This document shows, one piece after another, positions 1 to 6,697 of a DNA stretch of 9,843 nt. Every line of letters begins with the position of its first letter. Position 1 is the stretch's first letter. The DNA comes from Nitrospirota bacterium (GTDB lineage: Bacteria > Nitrospirota > Thermodesulfovibrionia > Thermodesulfovibrionales > UBA6898): NCBI GenBank assembly GCA_021787505.1, contig JAJYLU010000034.1, forward strand, positions 1 to 9,843, in the 5' to 3' direction. Made by a program: the position numbers and the translations under genes. Under the pieces are notes generated by a model, which was not told the DNA's origin, did not search any database, and saw nothing but the letters and a program-made list of their open reading frames with translations.

Positions 1-298
1 CGGCGAGTGCCTCGGTCATGCGGACCTTTTTCCAGTCGGCATCGAGTTCATCGGCCACGATCATCGGCATCGACGTATAGACCCCCTGTCCCATCTCGGA
101 TTTATTGACGATCACATGAACGATATCATCCGGGGTTATCGTAAGCCAGACGTTGGGGCTGAAATCAGGCCCCTCTTTCGCGGCCTCTTCGGCGGACAGC
201 AGCTTCGTCCCATAAGGGGTAATCGAGACGGCGATCGCGATGCCGGCACCGGCGAGAGATTTCTGCAGAAACTCACGGCGCGTAATTGACGTTTTCAT
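1..298 (-). CDS. Molybdopterin-binding large subunit of an Ior-type molybdenum hydroxylase, copy A (5' part only)
   Basis: The first 99 codons are present and the rest lies beyond the left edge. The product opens with a Tat signal peptide: [14 protein letters not shown] carries the twin-arginine motif TRREFL, followed by a hydrophobic stretch rich in Ala, Gly and Ile, so export of the folded cofactor-loaded enzyme is expected. The mature part then shows [20 protein letters not shown], the same block as [14 protein letters not shown] in the complete copy B at 961-3138, which identifies the xanthine dehydrogenase/isoquinoline 1-oxidoreductase beta family. The ATG lies inside the stop region of the small-subunit gene (ATGA overlap, 4 bp), implying translational coupling. 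The N-terminus differs from copy B much more than the small subunits differ from each other. The substrate cannot be told from this fragment. Confidence 0.9.
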   Translation of the reverse strand, partial: MKTSITRREFLQKSLAGAGIAIAVSITPYGTKLLSAEEAAKEGPDFSPNVWLTITPDDIVHVIVNKSEMGQGVYTSMPMIVADELDADWKKVRMTEALA

Positions 299-750
299 GA
301 CTTCTCCCCCTTCCCAGCTGCGCTCTTTATGGCGAGCTTAATGTACGGATATGTGCCGCAGCGGCAAAGGTTGCCTTCCATGGTATTTACGATCTTTTCG
401 TCGGAAGGGTTTTTGTCCACGGCAAGGAGGGCAGCCGCCTGCATAATCTGGCCGGACTGGCAATATCCGCACTGCGGGACCTGTTCCTTTATCCAGGCGA
501 GCTTGACGGGATGGTCTTCCGGGAGTCCCTCGATCGTGGTGATCTTCTTCCCCCGGGCATCAGCCACCGGTATCTGGCACGAACGCTCCGCCTTGCCGTC
601 GACATGCACCGTGCACGATCCGCACAGGCCGATTCCGCAGCCGAACTTTGTGCCGGTGAGCTTCAGATGTTCCCTGATGACCCAGAGGAGAGGGACATCA
701 GGCTCCACATCCACCGAATGCTGTTTCCCGTTGATTTCGAGAGATATCAT
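295..750 (-). CDS. [2Fe-2S] small subunit of an Ior-type molybdenum hydroxylase, copy A
   Basis: This 151-residue protein carries electrons from the molybdenum site through two [2Fe-2S] clusters. The N-terminal plant-ferredoxin-like domain has Cys38, Cys43, Cys46 and Cys58 ([10 protein letters not shown], then a later C). The C-terminal four-helix domain has Cys94 and Cys97 in QCGYCQSGQ, and Cys129 and Cys131 in NLCRCGTY. Length and layout match the family (IorA, CoxS, XdhC-type small subunits). A longer reading frame reaches position 831, but I choose the ATG at 750 because AAGGAGG lies 4 nt before it and the protein then aligns with copy B from residue 1; the extension would lie in promoter and leader DNA. 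There is no export signal, so it would cross the membrane with the Tat-targeted large subunit it overlaps by 4 bp. No FAD subunit gene is seen, which suggests electrons leave to a cytochrome or other periplasmic acceptor (inference). Confidence 0.94.
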   Translation of the reverse strand: MISLEINGKQHSVDVEPDVPLLWVIREHLKLTGTKFGCGIGLCGSCTVHVDGKAERSCQIPVADARGKKITTIEGLPEDHPVKLAWIKEQVPQCGYCQSGQIMQAAALLAVDKNPSDEKIVNTMEGNLCRCGTYPYIKLAIKSAAGKGEKS

Positions 751-862
751 ATGACCTCCTTGGCGAAACAACCGCCGGTTCGTTTTTCCTGTTCCGGGAA
801 CAATGCGATGAGAATCGGGCCTTTTACCCACAGGCTACTAGAAGAAACAGCGCCTGTCAATC
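529..862 (-). repeat. Duplicated block, copy A: promoter, leader and 5' half of the small-subunit gene
   Basis: This block matches 3387-3721. Over the coding part I hand-counted about 28 mismatches in 210 aligned positions (positions 541-750 against 3399-3608), about 87% identity. The encoded first 74 residues differ at only five positions. The leaders (112 and 113 nt) also align end to end. Similarity drops sharply after small-subunit residue 74 on one side, and just beyond the promoter -35 box on the other. Confidence 0.8.
832..860 (-). promoter_or_regulatory. Sigma70-type promoter of module A with inverted repeat
   Basis: Reading the minus strand, TTGACA (855-860) is followed after 17 nt by TAGCCT (832-837). 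The same boxes and spacing recur upstream of module B. An inverted repeat, ACAGGC (852-857) and GCCTGT (830-835), overlaps both boxes with 16 nt between the arms, so the centres are 22 nt apart, about two helical turns. That is a plausible operator for a dimeric regulator (inference). The start of transcription would fall near 825, leaving a leader of about 75 nt before the ATG at 750. Confidence 0.7.
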
Positions 863-902
863 ACTCGAAATAATCTCCCGCACAGAGTAATCCGCGCTCT
901 GC

Positions 903-940
903 AAAAAAACGAACAGGCCGGGAATCACGGCCTGTGTTCG
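903..940 (-). terminator. Rho-independent terminator after module B
   Basis: On the minus strand, CGAA, a 2-nt bulge, CAGGCCG, a 7-nt loop, CGGCCTG and TTCG form a GC-rich hairpin (910-940) followed directly by seven T (903-909). It lies about 20 bp after the module B large-subunit stop and about 43 bp before the module A promoter, so the two modules should be separate transcription units. Confidence 0.88.
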
Positions 941-960
941 CATAAAATTGGATTCGAAAG

Positions 961-3138
961 CTACTTTTTGCTCATCGCCGCAAGGACCACTTCCGGCTTC
1001 ATCGGGAGCTCGCGCAGTCTGATGCCGGCCACGCTAAAGAGTGCGTTGGCGACCGCGGGCGCGATCGGCGGCACAGCCGGCTCCCCTATTCCGCCAGGTT
1101 TTTTCCTGCTTTTTACGATATGCACCTCGACCTTCGGCATTTCATTCAGCCGGAGGACAGGGTAGTCGTCGAAGTTGCCCTGCTCCACCCTTCCACCCTT
1201 GATCGTAATCGCACCGTGCAGCGCTGCCGAAAGCCCGAAGACGATCGCCGACTCCACCTGTGCGGTGATCGTCTCGGGATTGACGGTCTGGCCGCAGTCG
1301 ACGGCACAGACGACCCTGTGGACGCGCAGTTCGCCCTCCTTGTTCACCGAGACCTCCGCGACCTCGGCAACATAGGTGCCGAATGACTCATGCACCGCAA
1401 TGCCGCGCCCCCTTCCCTTCGTAAGGGGCCTGCCCCATCCGGCCTTCTCAGCCGCAAGGGTGAGCACGCCGAGATGGCGGGGGTGCTTTGCCAGAAGGCC
1501 CTTTCTGAATTCAAAGGGATCTTTTTGGGCAGCATTGGCAAGCTCATCAAGAAAACTTTCTACGACGAAGGCGGTATGGGAATGACCGACTGAGCGCCAC
1601 CAGAGCACCGGCACGCCGATTGATGCCGTGTGCAGATCGACGAGGATGTTCGGGATCGCATAGGGGATATCCGCCGCGCCCTCGACCGATGTGTTGTCGA
1701 TGCCGTCCTTCACGAGCACCTTCTCGAAGAACGTGCCGGCAACAATCGACTGTCCGACGATCGTATGCTTCCAGACGATAGGTTTTCCGGTCTTGTCGAG
1801 CCCCGCGGAGATGCTGTCATACCAGAACGGCCGGTAATAGCCTCCATGGGTATCGTCTTCACGCGTCCAGATCACCTTCACAGGAGTCTTCGCCGCCTTC
1901 GCAACATGGACCGCCTCGCTCACAAAATCGGATGCCGGGTTTGCCCGTCTGCCGAAGCCTCCGCCCAGAAACATCGTATGGATCTTCACCTGCTCGGGCT
2001 TGAGCCCGGCGATTGATGCGGCGGCATTCCGGTCGACGGTCTGGAACTGGGTCCCGACCCATATCTCGCAGGAATCAGGGCGCATATCGACCGTACAGTT
2101 AAGCGGCTCCATCGTGGCATGGGCGAGATAAGGCACGTGATACTCAGCACTGATCGTCTTCACCGCGGATGAGAGTCCCGCCTCAATATCGCCTGCCTTC
2201 TTCGCAACCTTGCCGGGGGTTTTCGATAATTTCGCATACTGATCCTTCATACCCGGAGTAGAAAGCCCTGCAGTGGGTCCTTCGTCCCATTCTATCCTGA
2301 GGGCGTCCCTGCCTGCCTTCGCCTGCCAGAAATCAGAGGCGAGTACGGCAACGCCCGAGGGGACCTGTACCACGTCCTTCACCCCGCGGACCGCCTTTGC
2401 CTTCTCCGCATCCAGGCTCTTTACCTTGCCTCCGAACACCGGCGGGCGCGCAACGACCGCTACCGACATCTCCGGAAGGAAGACATCCAGCCCGAACTTC
2501 GCTGCTCCGTTCACCTTTTCCGGCGAGTCGAGGCGGGCCGTCGGCCTGCCGATCAGTTTGAAAGCGGATGCCTTCTTGAGTTTCACGTCCTTGGGGACCG
2601 GGAGCGCAGCCGCCTTTTCGGCGAGCTGGCCATATGTGAAAAACTTGCCGCTCGTATGGACCACCTTCCCTTTTTGCGCGCGGCAGGTCTTTTTGTCGAC
2701 CTTCCATGTTGCCGCTGCCGCTGCGATCAGCATCTGCCGGGCCGCGGCTCCGACCTCCCGCAGCCGGTCATACTCGCTCCACACGCTCGTACTTCCCCCG
2801 GTCATCTGCATGCCGAAGGCGGTATGGTTATATACCGCGGCGACAGGAGCTGACTCGAAGCGAATCTTTTTCCAGTCGGCCTCGAGCTCCTCGTTGACGA
2901 GCATCGGAAGGGAGGTATAGACGCCCTGGCCCATCTCGGAATGGTTCACGATGATCGTTACCGTATTATCAGGCGCAATATGGACAAAGGCATTCGGCTC
3001 GATCGCGTACGATTTTGCCTTGCTCCCCTCTTCGGCAGCACCGGCCCAGTCGATGTGCGCGCCCAGTATCAGCCCGCCTCCGACAAGCGCTCCCGTCTTC
3101 AGGAACTCGCGACGGCTCACGTTGAATATCCCGCTCAT
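961..3138 (-). CDS. Molybdopterin-binding large subunit of an Ior-type molybdenum hydroxylase, copy B (complete)
   Basis: This 725-residue catalytic subunit belongs to the isoquinoline 1-oxidoreductase beta (IorB)/aldehyde oxidase family, which hydroxylates N-heterocycles or aldehydes at a molybdenum-molybdopterin centre. A Tat signal is clear: [10 protein letters not shown] at residues 8-17, then a hydrophobic Gly/Leu segment and a likely cut near AGAAEEG. Family landmarks follow: [17 protein letters not shown] at 392-398 in the molybdopterin-binding domain; [20 protein letters not shown], typical of the IorB group; [10 protein letters not shown]; and [10 protein letters not shown] near the C-terminus, whose Glu686 matches the active-site glutamate of this enzyme family. 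The length fits the single-chain IorB class. The ATG overlaps the small-subunit stop by 4 bp, and a strong terminator follows the stop. The substrate is unknown; aldehyde dehydrogenase (PaoC-like) and quinoline-type activities are both possible. Confidence 0.95.
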   Translation of the reverse strand: MSGIFNVSRREFLKTGALVGGGLILGAHIDWAGAAEEGSKAKSYAIEPNAFVHIAPDNTVTIIVNHSEMGQGVYTSLPMLVNEELEADWKKIRFESAPVAAVYNHTAFGMQMTGGSTSVWSEYDRLREVGAAARQMLIAAAAATWKVDKKTCRAQKGKVVHTSGKFFTYGQLAEKAAALPVPKDVKLKKASAFKLIGRPTARLDSPEKVNGAAKFGLDVFLPEMSVAVVARPPVFGGKVKSLDAEKAKAVRGVKDVVQVPSGVAVLASDFWQAKAGRDALRIEWDEGPTAGLSTPGMKDQYAKLSKTPGKVAKKAGDIEAGLSSAVKTISAEYHVPYLAHATMEPLNCTVDMRPDSCEIWVGTQFQTVDRNAAASIAGLKPEQVKIHTMFLGGGFGRRANPASDFVSEAVHVAKAAKTPVKVIWTREDDTHGGYYRPFWYDSISAGLDKTGKPIVWKHTIVGQSIVAGTFFEKVLVKDGIDNTSVEGAADIPYAIPNILVDLHTASIGVPVLWWRSVGHSHTAFVVESFLDELANAAQKDPFEFRKGLLAKHPRHLGVLTLAAEKAGWGRPLTKGRGRGIAVHESFGTYVAEVAEVSVNKEGELRVHRVVCAVDCGQTVNPETITAQVESAIVFGLSAALHGAITIKGGRVEQGNFDDYPVLRLNEMPKVEVHIVKSRKKPGGIGEPAVPPIAPAVANALFSVAGIRLRELPMKPEVVLAAMSKK

Positions 3139-3608
3139 GACTTACCCCCTTTCTTCAGCGACCTCGAGGCCCTGTGGACCGCCTTGCGGATGCGCTGATA
3201 CGTCCCGCACCTGCAGAGATTGCCCGAGAGGTTGTCGTCGATCTGCGCGTCAGTCGGTTTAGGGTTAGCGGCAAGGAGCGCAGCAGCCTGCATGATCTGG
3301 CCCGACTGGCAGTATCCGCACTGGGGCACGTCTTCGGCGACCCATGCCTTCTGGACCGCTGCACCGGACCGCGTGGAGCCTACCGCCTCGATCGTCGTGA
3401 TCTTCTTGCCCTGGGCATCGGCCACAGGTATCTGGCAGGAACGCTCGGCCTTTCCGTCGACATGCACCGTGCACGAGCCGCATAGGCCCTTGCCGCAGCC
3501 GAACTTCGTGCCGGTGAGTTTCAGATGCTCCCTGATGACCCAGAGAAGCGGGACATCGGCAGGAACATCCACCGAATGCTGTTTGCCGTTGATTTCGAGG
3601 GTAATCAC
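3135..3608 (-). CDS. [2Fe-2S] small subunit of an Ior-type molybdenum hydroxylase, copy B
   Basis: This 157-residue electron-transfer subunit pairs with the large subunit at 961-3138. The first cluster is bound by Cys38, Cys43, Cys46 and Cys58 ([10 protein letters not shown]), the second by Cys97 and Cys100 (QCGYCQSGQ) and Cys132 and Cys134 (NLCRCGTY). The start is GTG at 3608, with AAGGAGG 5 nt upstream. Residues 1-74 are almost the same as copy A (five differences: Thr3, Pro16, Ala17, Lys40, Gln66), whereas the remainder has a 3-residue-longer linker, a longer tail and only family-level similarity. No signal peptide is present, so export would be with the Tat-targeted partner. The 4-bp ATGA overlap with the large-subunit start points to coupled translation. 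Confidence 0.94.
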   Translation of the reverse strand: MITLEINGKQHSVDVPADVPLLWVIREHLKLTGTKFGCGKGLCGSCTVHVDGKAERSCQIPVADAQGKKITTIEAVGSTRSGAAVQKAWVAEDVPQCGYCQSGQIMQAAALLAANPKPTDAQIDDNLSGNLCRCGTYQRIRKAVHRASRSLKKGGKS

Positions 3609-3721
3609 TATTGCCTCCTTTTCCGAAACAAATGCCGGTCCTGTTTACAGTTCCGGGGATAATACGATGAGAATCGGGCCTATTACCCACAGGCTACTAG
3701 AAGAATCGGTGCCTGTCAATC
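3387..3721 (-). repeat. Duplicated block, copy B: promoter, leader and 5' half of the small-subunit gene
   Basis: This is the counterpart of 529-862. The outer end of the match coincides with the point where the truncated HesA/MoeB-like sequence begins on the other strand, so 3721 looks like an old recombination junction. The inner end lies within the small-subunit gene after codon 74. The limits were set by eye. Confidence 0.8.
3691..3719 (-). promoter_or_regulatory. Sigma70-type promoter of module B with inverted repeat
   Basis: On the minus strand, TTGACA (3714-3719), 17 nt and TAGCCT (3691-3696) repeat the promoter of module A. The arms ACAGGC (3711-3716) and GCCTGT (3689-3694) are again 16 nt apart, although the first bases of the sequence between them differ from copy A. 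Conserved arms around a partly changed spacer are what a regulator-binding palindrome would leave, though recent duplication alone could also explain it. Confidence 0.7.
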
Positions 3722-4117
3722 GTGCGTTACTCGTCGGCAACGCCGACCTCATCCTCGATTGCATGTACAATTTCCCGACGAGATACGTCCTGAACGAATG
3801 CGCCATCAGAAAGAATATCCCTCTGGTGCACGGAAGCATCTGGGGACTGGACGGACGACTCACGTTCATAATGTCGCCCGAAACTCCCTGTCTGAGGTGT
3901 TATTTCCCCCGAGTCGCCGCCTAAGGAGGTTTCCCCGATGCTCGGCGCAACCGCGGGTGTGATCGGTACTCTCCAGGCGATGGAGGCGATGAAGTATCTC
4001 TCAGGAATCGGGAAACTCCTGAAAGGAAAACTCCTTGTCTGGTCCGGAAACGACATGAGCTTCAGGACATTCAAGGGGTTCAAAGACCCTGACTGCCCGA
4101 CCTGCGGGAAGAAGTAG
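3721..4117 (+). pseudogene. HesA/MoeB/ThiF-family adenylyltransferase remnant, 5'-truncated and frameshifted
   Basis: Intact relatives adenylate the C-terminal glycine of ubiquitin-like sulfur carriers (MoaD, ThiS), for example in molybdopterin synthesis. Here 3721-3910 reads ADLILDCMYNFPTRYVLNEC, then NIPLVHGSIWGLDGRLTF and PCLRCYFP. The frame then runs into TAA at 3922. Dropping one C from the C5 run at 3906-3910 restores PESPPKEVSPMLGATAGV, GTLQAMEAMKYLSGIG and DPDCPTCGKK up to TAG at 4115-4117. The two CxxC pairs of the structural zinc site remain. The N-terminal half with the glycine-rich ATP loop is absent, because the sequence begins where the module B promoter block ends. The usual Asp in the 'DNFPTR' motif is Tyr here (MYNFPTR). 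Even if the C5 run were a sequencing error, the gene would be truncated and without its nucleotide site. Confidence 0.85.
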
Positions 4118-4209
4118 ATCGCTGCGTTAACTCATCGGGACCTAAATGCCGGCTGAAGGATATTTCCCCTGTGCCGTGGCTTTTCACCCGGTCCCTTAAT
4201 AGCTGCTGC

Positions 4210-4245
4210 GGGATCCGGATAGCATCCGATATCTACCCGGATCCC
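4210..4245. other. Long perfect hairpin between convergent genes
   Basis: GGGATCCGG (4210-4218) pairs with CCGGATCCC (4237-4245). After one mismatch, TAG/CTA extends the stem, leaving a 10-nt loop. It lies just past the lipoprotein stop (minus strand) and downstream of the HesA/MoeB remnant (plus strand). There is no T run directly after it on either strand; the nearest on the plus strand begins about 15 nt later, at 4260. It may be a 3' end-protecting hairpin or a weak bidirectional terminator. Confidence 0.45.
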
Positions 4246-4257
4246 CGAGTGACCAAA

Positions 4258-4608
4258 CTATTTTTTCTGCTCAAGTTCAAAAGCCTTCTTTGCTCTTTCG
4301 GCTGCAGCCTCGGCCCTCTCTGCTGCGGCTTCGGCTCTCTTTGCTGCCTCGTCAGACTTGCCGCAGCACTCCTTGGTAAGTCTCATCGCCTCTTCGGCCA
4401 GGGCCTTCGCCTCCGCCGCCTGCTTTGCGGCCCCCGACTCACTGACGACCGGCCTTGCCTCAAGCGCAGCAACCCTCGCTTCGAGTTTGCTGATCCTGTC
4501 ATTGAGAGGTTCTATCTGCTGCCTGACATAGTCCTTTGAAGCACAGCCCGCGACAAATAGAATCATAAAAACGCTCCAGAAGCTTAATATTGATAAGGAT
4601 CTTCGCAT
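4258..4608 (-). CDS. Small alanine-zipper lipoprotein (Lpp/OprI-like)
   Basis: This 116-residue protein has a type II signal peptide: MRRS, a hydrophobic segment, then the lipobox VAGC with Cys22 as the lipidated residue. The rest is one coiled coil. It contains DRISKLEARVAALEARP, then an alanine-rich heptad stretch with AEAAAERAEAAAERAKKA, and ends LEQKK. This is the design of Braun-type and OprI-type outer-membrane lipoproteins, which trimerise and may attach to peptidoglycan through a C-terminal lysine; such attachment is inference here. A Cys-Cys pair (KECCGKS) in the middle of the helix is unusual. The ATG at 4608 is chosen because GGGAGG lies about 8 nt upstream; the in-frame GTG codons at 4617 and 4611 lie on or too close to that site. 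Lnt, encoded at 6731-8278, would add the third acyl chain. The gene appears monocistronic. Confidence 0.85.
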   Translation of the reverse strand: MRRSLSILSFWSVFMILFVAGCASKDYVRQQIEPLNDRISKLEARVAALEARPVVSESGAAKQAAEAKALAEEAMRLTKECCGKSDEAAKRAEAAAERAEAAAERAKKAFELEQKK

Positions 4609-4642
4609 CACTCTCACCTCCCTTCTATATTGATCTAGTTAC

Positions 4643-4671
4643 ATACTACCGCCTAAACGCCCCCTATGCAA
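4643..4671 (-). promoter_or_regulatory. Possible promoter of the lipoprotein gene
   Basis: On the minus strand, TTGCAT (4666-4671), 17 nt and TAGTAT (4643-4648) lie 35 bp before the lipoprotein start. Matches to consensus are partial (3 of 6 and 4 of 6). Spacing and position support it, but sequence alone is weak evidence. Confidence 0.35.
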
Positions 4672-4755
4672 CATCTTCATTATCCGACCAAATACCGTGC
4701 ATCAACAGAGCTTCTGCATGAAATAGACGGATGTATTGATTCACAAAAGGCATAG

Positions 4756-5409
4756 TTACCGTATCGTCGACAATGCCGCCAGGGCCTCTTTCCGCAGAAG
4801 CGGCTCGCCGTCACCGTGCGCTATTGTCTCTAAGGGAGAAACGGCCGTCGCATCCTTCAACAGGCCGAGGGAGTGAATGGCGCTTGACTTTATCAGGAAA
4901 CGCCTGTCTTTCAATTGAGCAATGAGATAGGGTACCGCGCGCGCGTCTCCGACTTTCCCCAGTGAGACAATGGAGGCCTCCCGCACAATCACCTCAGGGT
5001 CGTCCAATCCGCCGATAAGCGCATCGGCAACCCTTCGGCCGGTAAAATTTCCGAGGGCAAGGGCAAGGCTGCTCTTAACAGCAGGGCATCCCCGGTGGAA
5101 GAATATATCGGAAAAGAGCTGCAGTAAGACATCTTCCACCCGGGGAGTATGTATTTCGCCTAAAAGACGAATGCCGCGCATCTGGATTCTCCAGTCTACC
5201 TCCTTATTCCTGATCAGCTCGATAAGCGCCTCCGTTAATAGCGGGGTGTTCATTTTTTCCAGAGTAGCCTTGTTCAAAAGACGGACCTCCCAATCATCAC
5301 TTTGAAGTTCGCCCAGGATGTAGCCGGATTGCGAAGCGAAGACAGGCATGCTCGCTGCAACAGATACAGCGAGGACAACAGCCGTCACTATTTTTCTATG
5401 GACGCCCAC
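4756..5409 (-). CDS. Secreted HEAT-repeat protein
   Basis: This 217-residue protein begins with a Sec-type signal peptide (RKIVTAVVLAVSVAAS, likely cut after VFA at residue 25), so it should act in the periplasm or outside. The mature part is about five HEAT-like helical repeats. The clearest are VDWRIQMRGIRLLGEIHTP, DPEVIVREASIVSLGKVGD and RRFLIKSSAIHSLGLLKDA, each with the pattern of hydrophobic helix, small residues and a turn at Gly/Asp. HEAT arrays are protein-binding scaffolds; no catalytic motif is visible and the partner is unknown. The start is GTG at 5409 with GGGAGGT about 6 nt upstream; no ATG is available in frame nearby. A single Cys (RGCPA) is present. It stands alone between the lipoprotein gene (138-bp gap between start and stop) and the divergent rtcA. 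Confidence 0.8.
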   Translation of the reverse strand: MGVHRKIVTAVVLAVSVAASMPVFASQSGYILGELQSDDWEVRLLNKATLEKMNTPLLTEALIELIRNKEVDWRIQMRGIRLLGEIHTPRVEDVLLQLFSDIFFHRGCPAVKSSLALALGNFTGRRVADALIGGLDDPEVIVREASIVSLGKVGDARAVPYLIAQLKDRRFLIKSSAIHSLGLLKDATAVSPLETIAHGDGEPLLRKEALAALSTIR

Positions 5410-5448
5410 GATTTACCTCCCATAAATTCCCACTGGGTTAACTCCTCA

Positions 5449-5477
5449 ATGTTACCACCCATATCACCTCACGGCAA
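5449..5477 (-). promoter_or_regulatory. Possible promoter of the HEAT-repeat gene
   Basis: On the minus strand, TTGCCG (5472-5477), 17 nt and TAACAT (5449-5454) lie about 40 bp before the GTG start. Both boxes are imperfect, so this is a candidate only. Confidence 0.28.
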
Positions 5478-5540
5478 CAGGTACTGCACATACTTTTTAT
5501 CCGGGACGCGCCGCGGGGAGATTGAGACTATAATTGAAGT

Positions 5541-6569
5541 ATGCTCGAGATCGACGGAAGTTACGGTGAAGGTGGCGGACAGATCCTCAGGACAGCACTG
5601 AGCCTTTCCTGTCTGCTGAGAAGGCCTTGCCGGATTGTGAATATAAGGAGGGCACGTAAAAAGCCCGGCCTCATGCCGCAGCATCTTGCGTGCGTGCGCC
5701 TGCTCACCCTCATCTCTAACGCCAAAGTGAGTGGGACCGACGTCGGCTCCACGGAAATGACATTCGAACCGGGGGAACCGGTATCCGGTGATTATTTCTT
5801 CGACATAGGCACAGCAGGATCGACTTCTCTGCTCCTTCAGGCTGTCCTGCCCCCGCTAGTATTCGCCAGGGGTCCTTCCCGCATCACCCTCGTCGGCGGC
5901 ACGCATGTCCCTTTCAGTCCTCCCTATCACTTCATAAGCGAGATATTTCTCCCGATGCTCGGCAGACTCGGGGTAGTAGTCAGTTCGTCGATCGAACGCC
6001 ATGGCTTCTATCCCAGGGGAGGCGGGAAGATCTCCATCACGCTGCAGCCATGCAGCAAAGTAAAAGCGATATCCCTCGAAGAGCGCGGCGATATCGTGTC
6101 GGTGACCGGGATCTCGGCGGTCGGCAACCTTCCGGCAAGTATCGCGGAACGCCAGAGGAATGCTGCCGAGGCAGTCCTTGCCGGCATACCGGCGCGACCG
6201 GAGATTTCGATGAAGACCGTCATGGTCGACTCATACAGCCCGGGGACCTTTGTATTTCTCAAGGCCGAATCCCGGTGCACCTCCGGCTTTTCGTCCCTCG
6301 GGGAGCAAGGCAAGAGGGCAGAGGCGGTCGGAGAAGAGGCTGCACGGGAACTTGTCCGGCATCTCGAAACAGGGGCCTGCATCGACTCCCACCTCGCGGA
6401 CCAATTGGTGATCTATCTCTGTCTGGCAGGAGGGGCCTCGAAATTCACCACTTCAAGGATATCCGGCCATCTCATGACGAACCTCTGGGTGATAAGACAG
6501 TTCCTCGATATCTCTTGCAAGGTCGAAGGGGAATTGGGAAAGCCCGGCAGGGTTGCGATTATCCCTTGA
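5541..6569 (+). CDS. rtcA: RNA 3'-terminal phosphate cyclase
   Basis: RtcA uses ATP to convert RNA 3'-phosphates to 2',3'-cyclic phosphates through a covalent enzyme-AMP intermediate, in cytoplasmic RNA repair. The 342 residues match the family length. The N-terminus IDGSYGEGGGQILRTALSLS (residues 4-23) is the family signature. ARKKPGLMPQHL, IGTAGSTSLLLQ, GGTHVPFSPP and HGFYPRGGGKI follow. Near the end, SGHLMTN places His310 at the position of the catalytic histidine of the E. coli enzyme (His309). The ATG at 5541 gives the usual start. No good ribosome site precedes it, but TATAAT lies at 5529-5534, so translation may be leaderless or weakly initiated. There is no rtcB or rtcR next to it; the upstream neighbour is a divergent HEAT-repeat gene and the downstream one is tRNA-Phe on the other strand. 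Confidence 0.95.
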   Translation: MLEIDGSYGEGGGQILRTALSLSCLLRRPCRIVNIRRARKKPGLMPQHLACVRLLTLISNAKVSGTDVGSTEMTFEPGEPVSGDYFFDIGTAGSTSLLLQAVLPPLVFARGPSRITLVGGTHVPFSPPYHFISEIFLPMLGRLGVVVSSSIERHGFYPRGGGKISITLQPCSKVKAISLEERGDIVSVTGISAVGNLPASIAERQRNAAEAVLAGIPARPEISMKTVMVDSYSPGTFVFLKAESRCTSGFSSLGEQGKRAEAVGEEAARELVRHLETGACIDSHLADQLVIYLCLAGGASKFTTSRISGHLMTNLWVIRQFLDISCKVEGELGKPGRVAIIP

Positions 6570-6611
6570 CTCCTGCCGGACAAGACACATAAAATCATTG
6601 AGGGTAAATCA

Positions 6612-6687
6612 TGGTGGGCAGTCGCAGAATCGAACTGCGGACACGAGGCTTTTCAGGCCTCTGCTCTACCGACTGAGCTAACTGCCC
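6612..6687 (-). tRNA. tRNA-Phe (GAA)
   Basis: The minus strand folds into a full 76-nt cloverleaf. The acceptor stem is GGGCAGT/ACTGCCC, the D arm GCTC...GAGC, the anticodon stem GAGGC/GCCTC with loop CTGAAAA (anticodon GAA), and the T arm CGCAG TTCGATT CTGCG. Discriminator A and an encoded CCA end follow. All stems pair perfectly. It reads UUU and UUC codons. It lies in the gap between rtcA and lnt, opposite to both. No T-rich hairpin terminator is visible downstream. Confidence 0.98.
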
Positions 6688-6697
6688 ACGGATATAC

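Noticed and set aside
751..831. Upstream extension of the copy A small subunit (27 extra residues)
   Set aside because: It falls in the promoter and leader, lacks a ribosome site and has no counterpart in the family. AAGGAGG and the family N-terminus support the start at 750.
751..860. Molybdenum cofactor riboswitch in the hydroxylase leaders
   Set aside because: The leaders are only about 75 nt from the predicted transcription start and show no recognisable Moco aptamer architecture. Their conservation is explained by the duplication.
2273..2920. Plus-strand open frame of 215 codons inside the large-subunit gene
   Set aside because: It lies fully antisense to a convincing enzyme gene and shows no family motifs. 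It is a by-product of codon bias.
3220..3720. N-terminal part of the open frame that leads into the HesA/MoeB remnant
   Set aside because: This stretch is antisense to the copy B small subunit and its promoter. Only residues after position 3720 resemble the adenylyltransferase family.
4137..4195. GGGACC and GGTCCC as a long-range stem after the HesA/MoeB remnant
   Set aside because: The 6-bp arms are about 47 nt apart with no T tract, which is within chance expectation.
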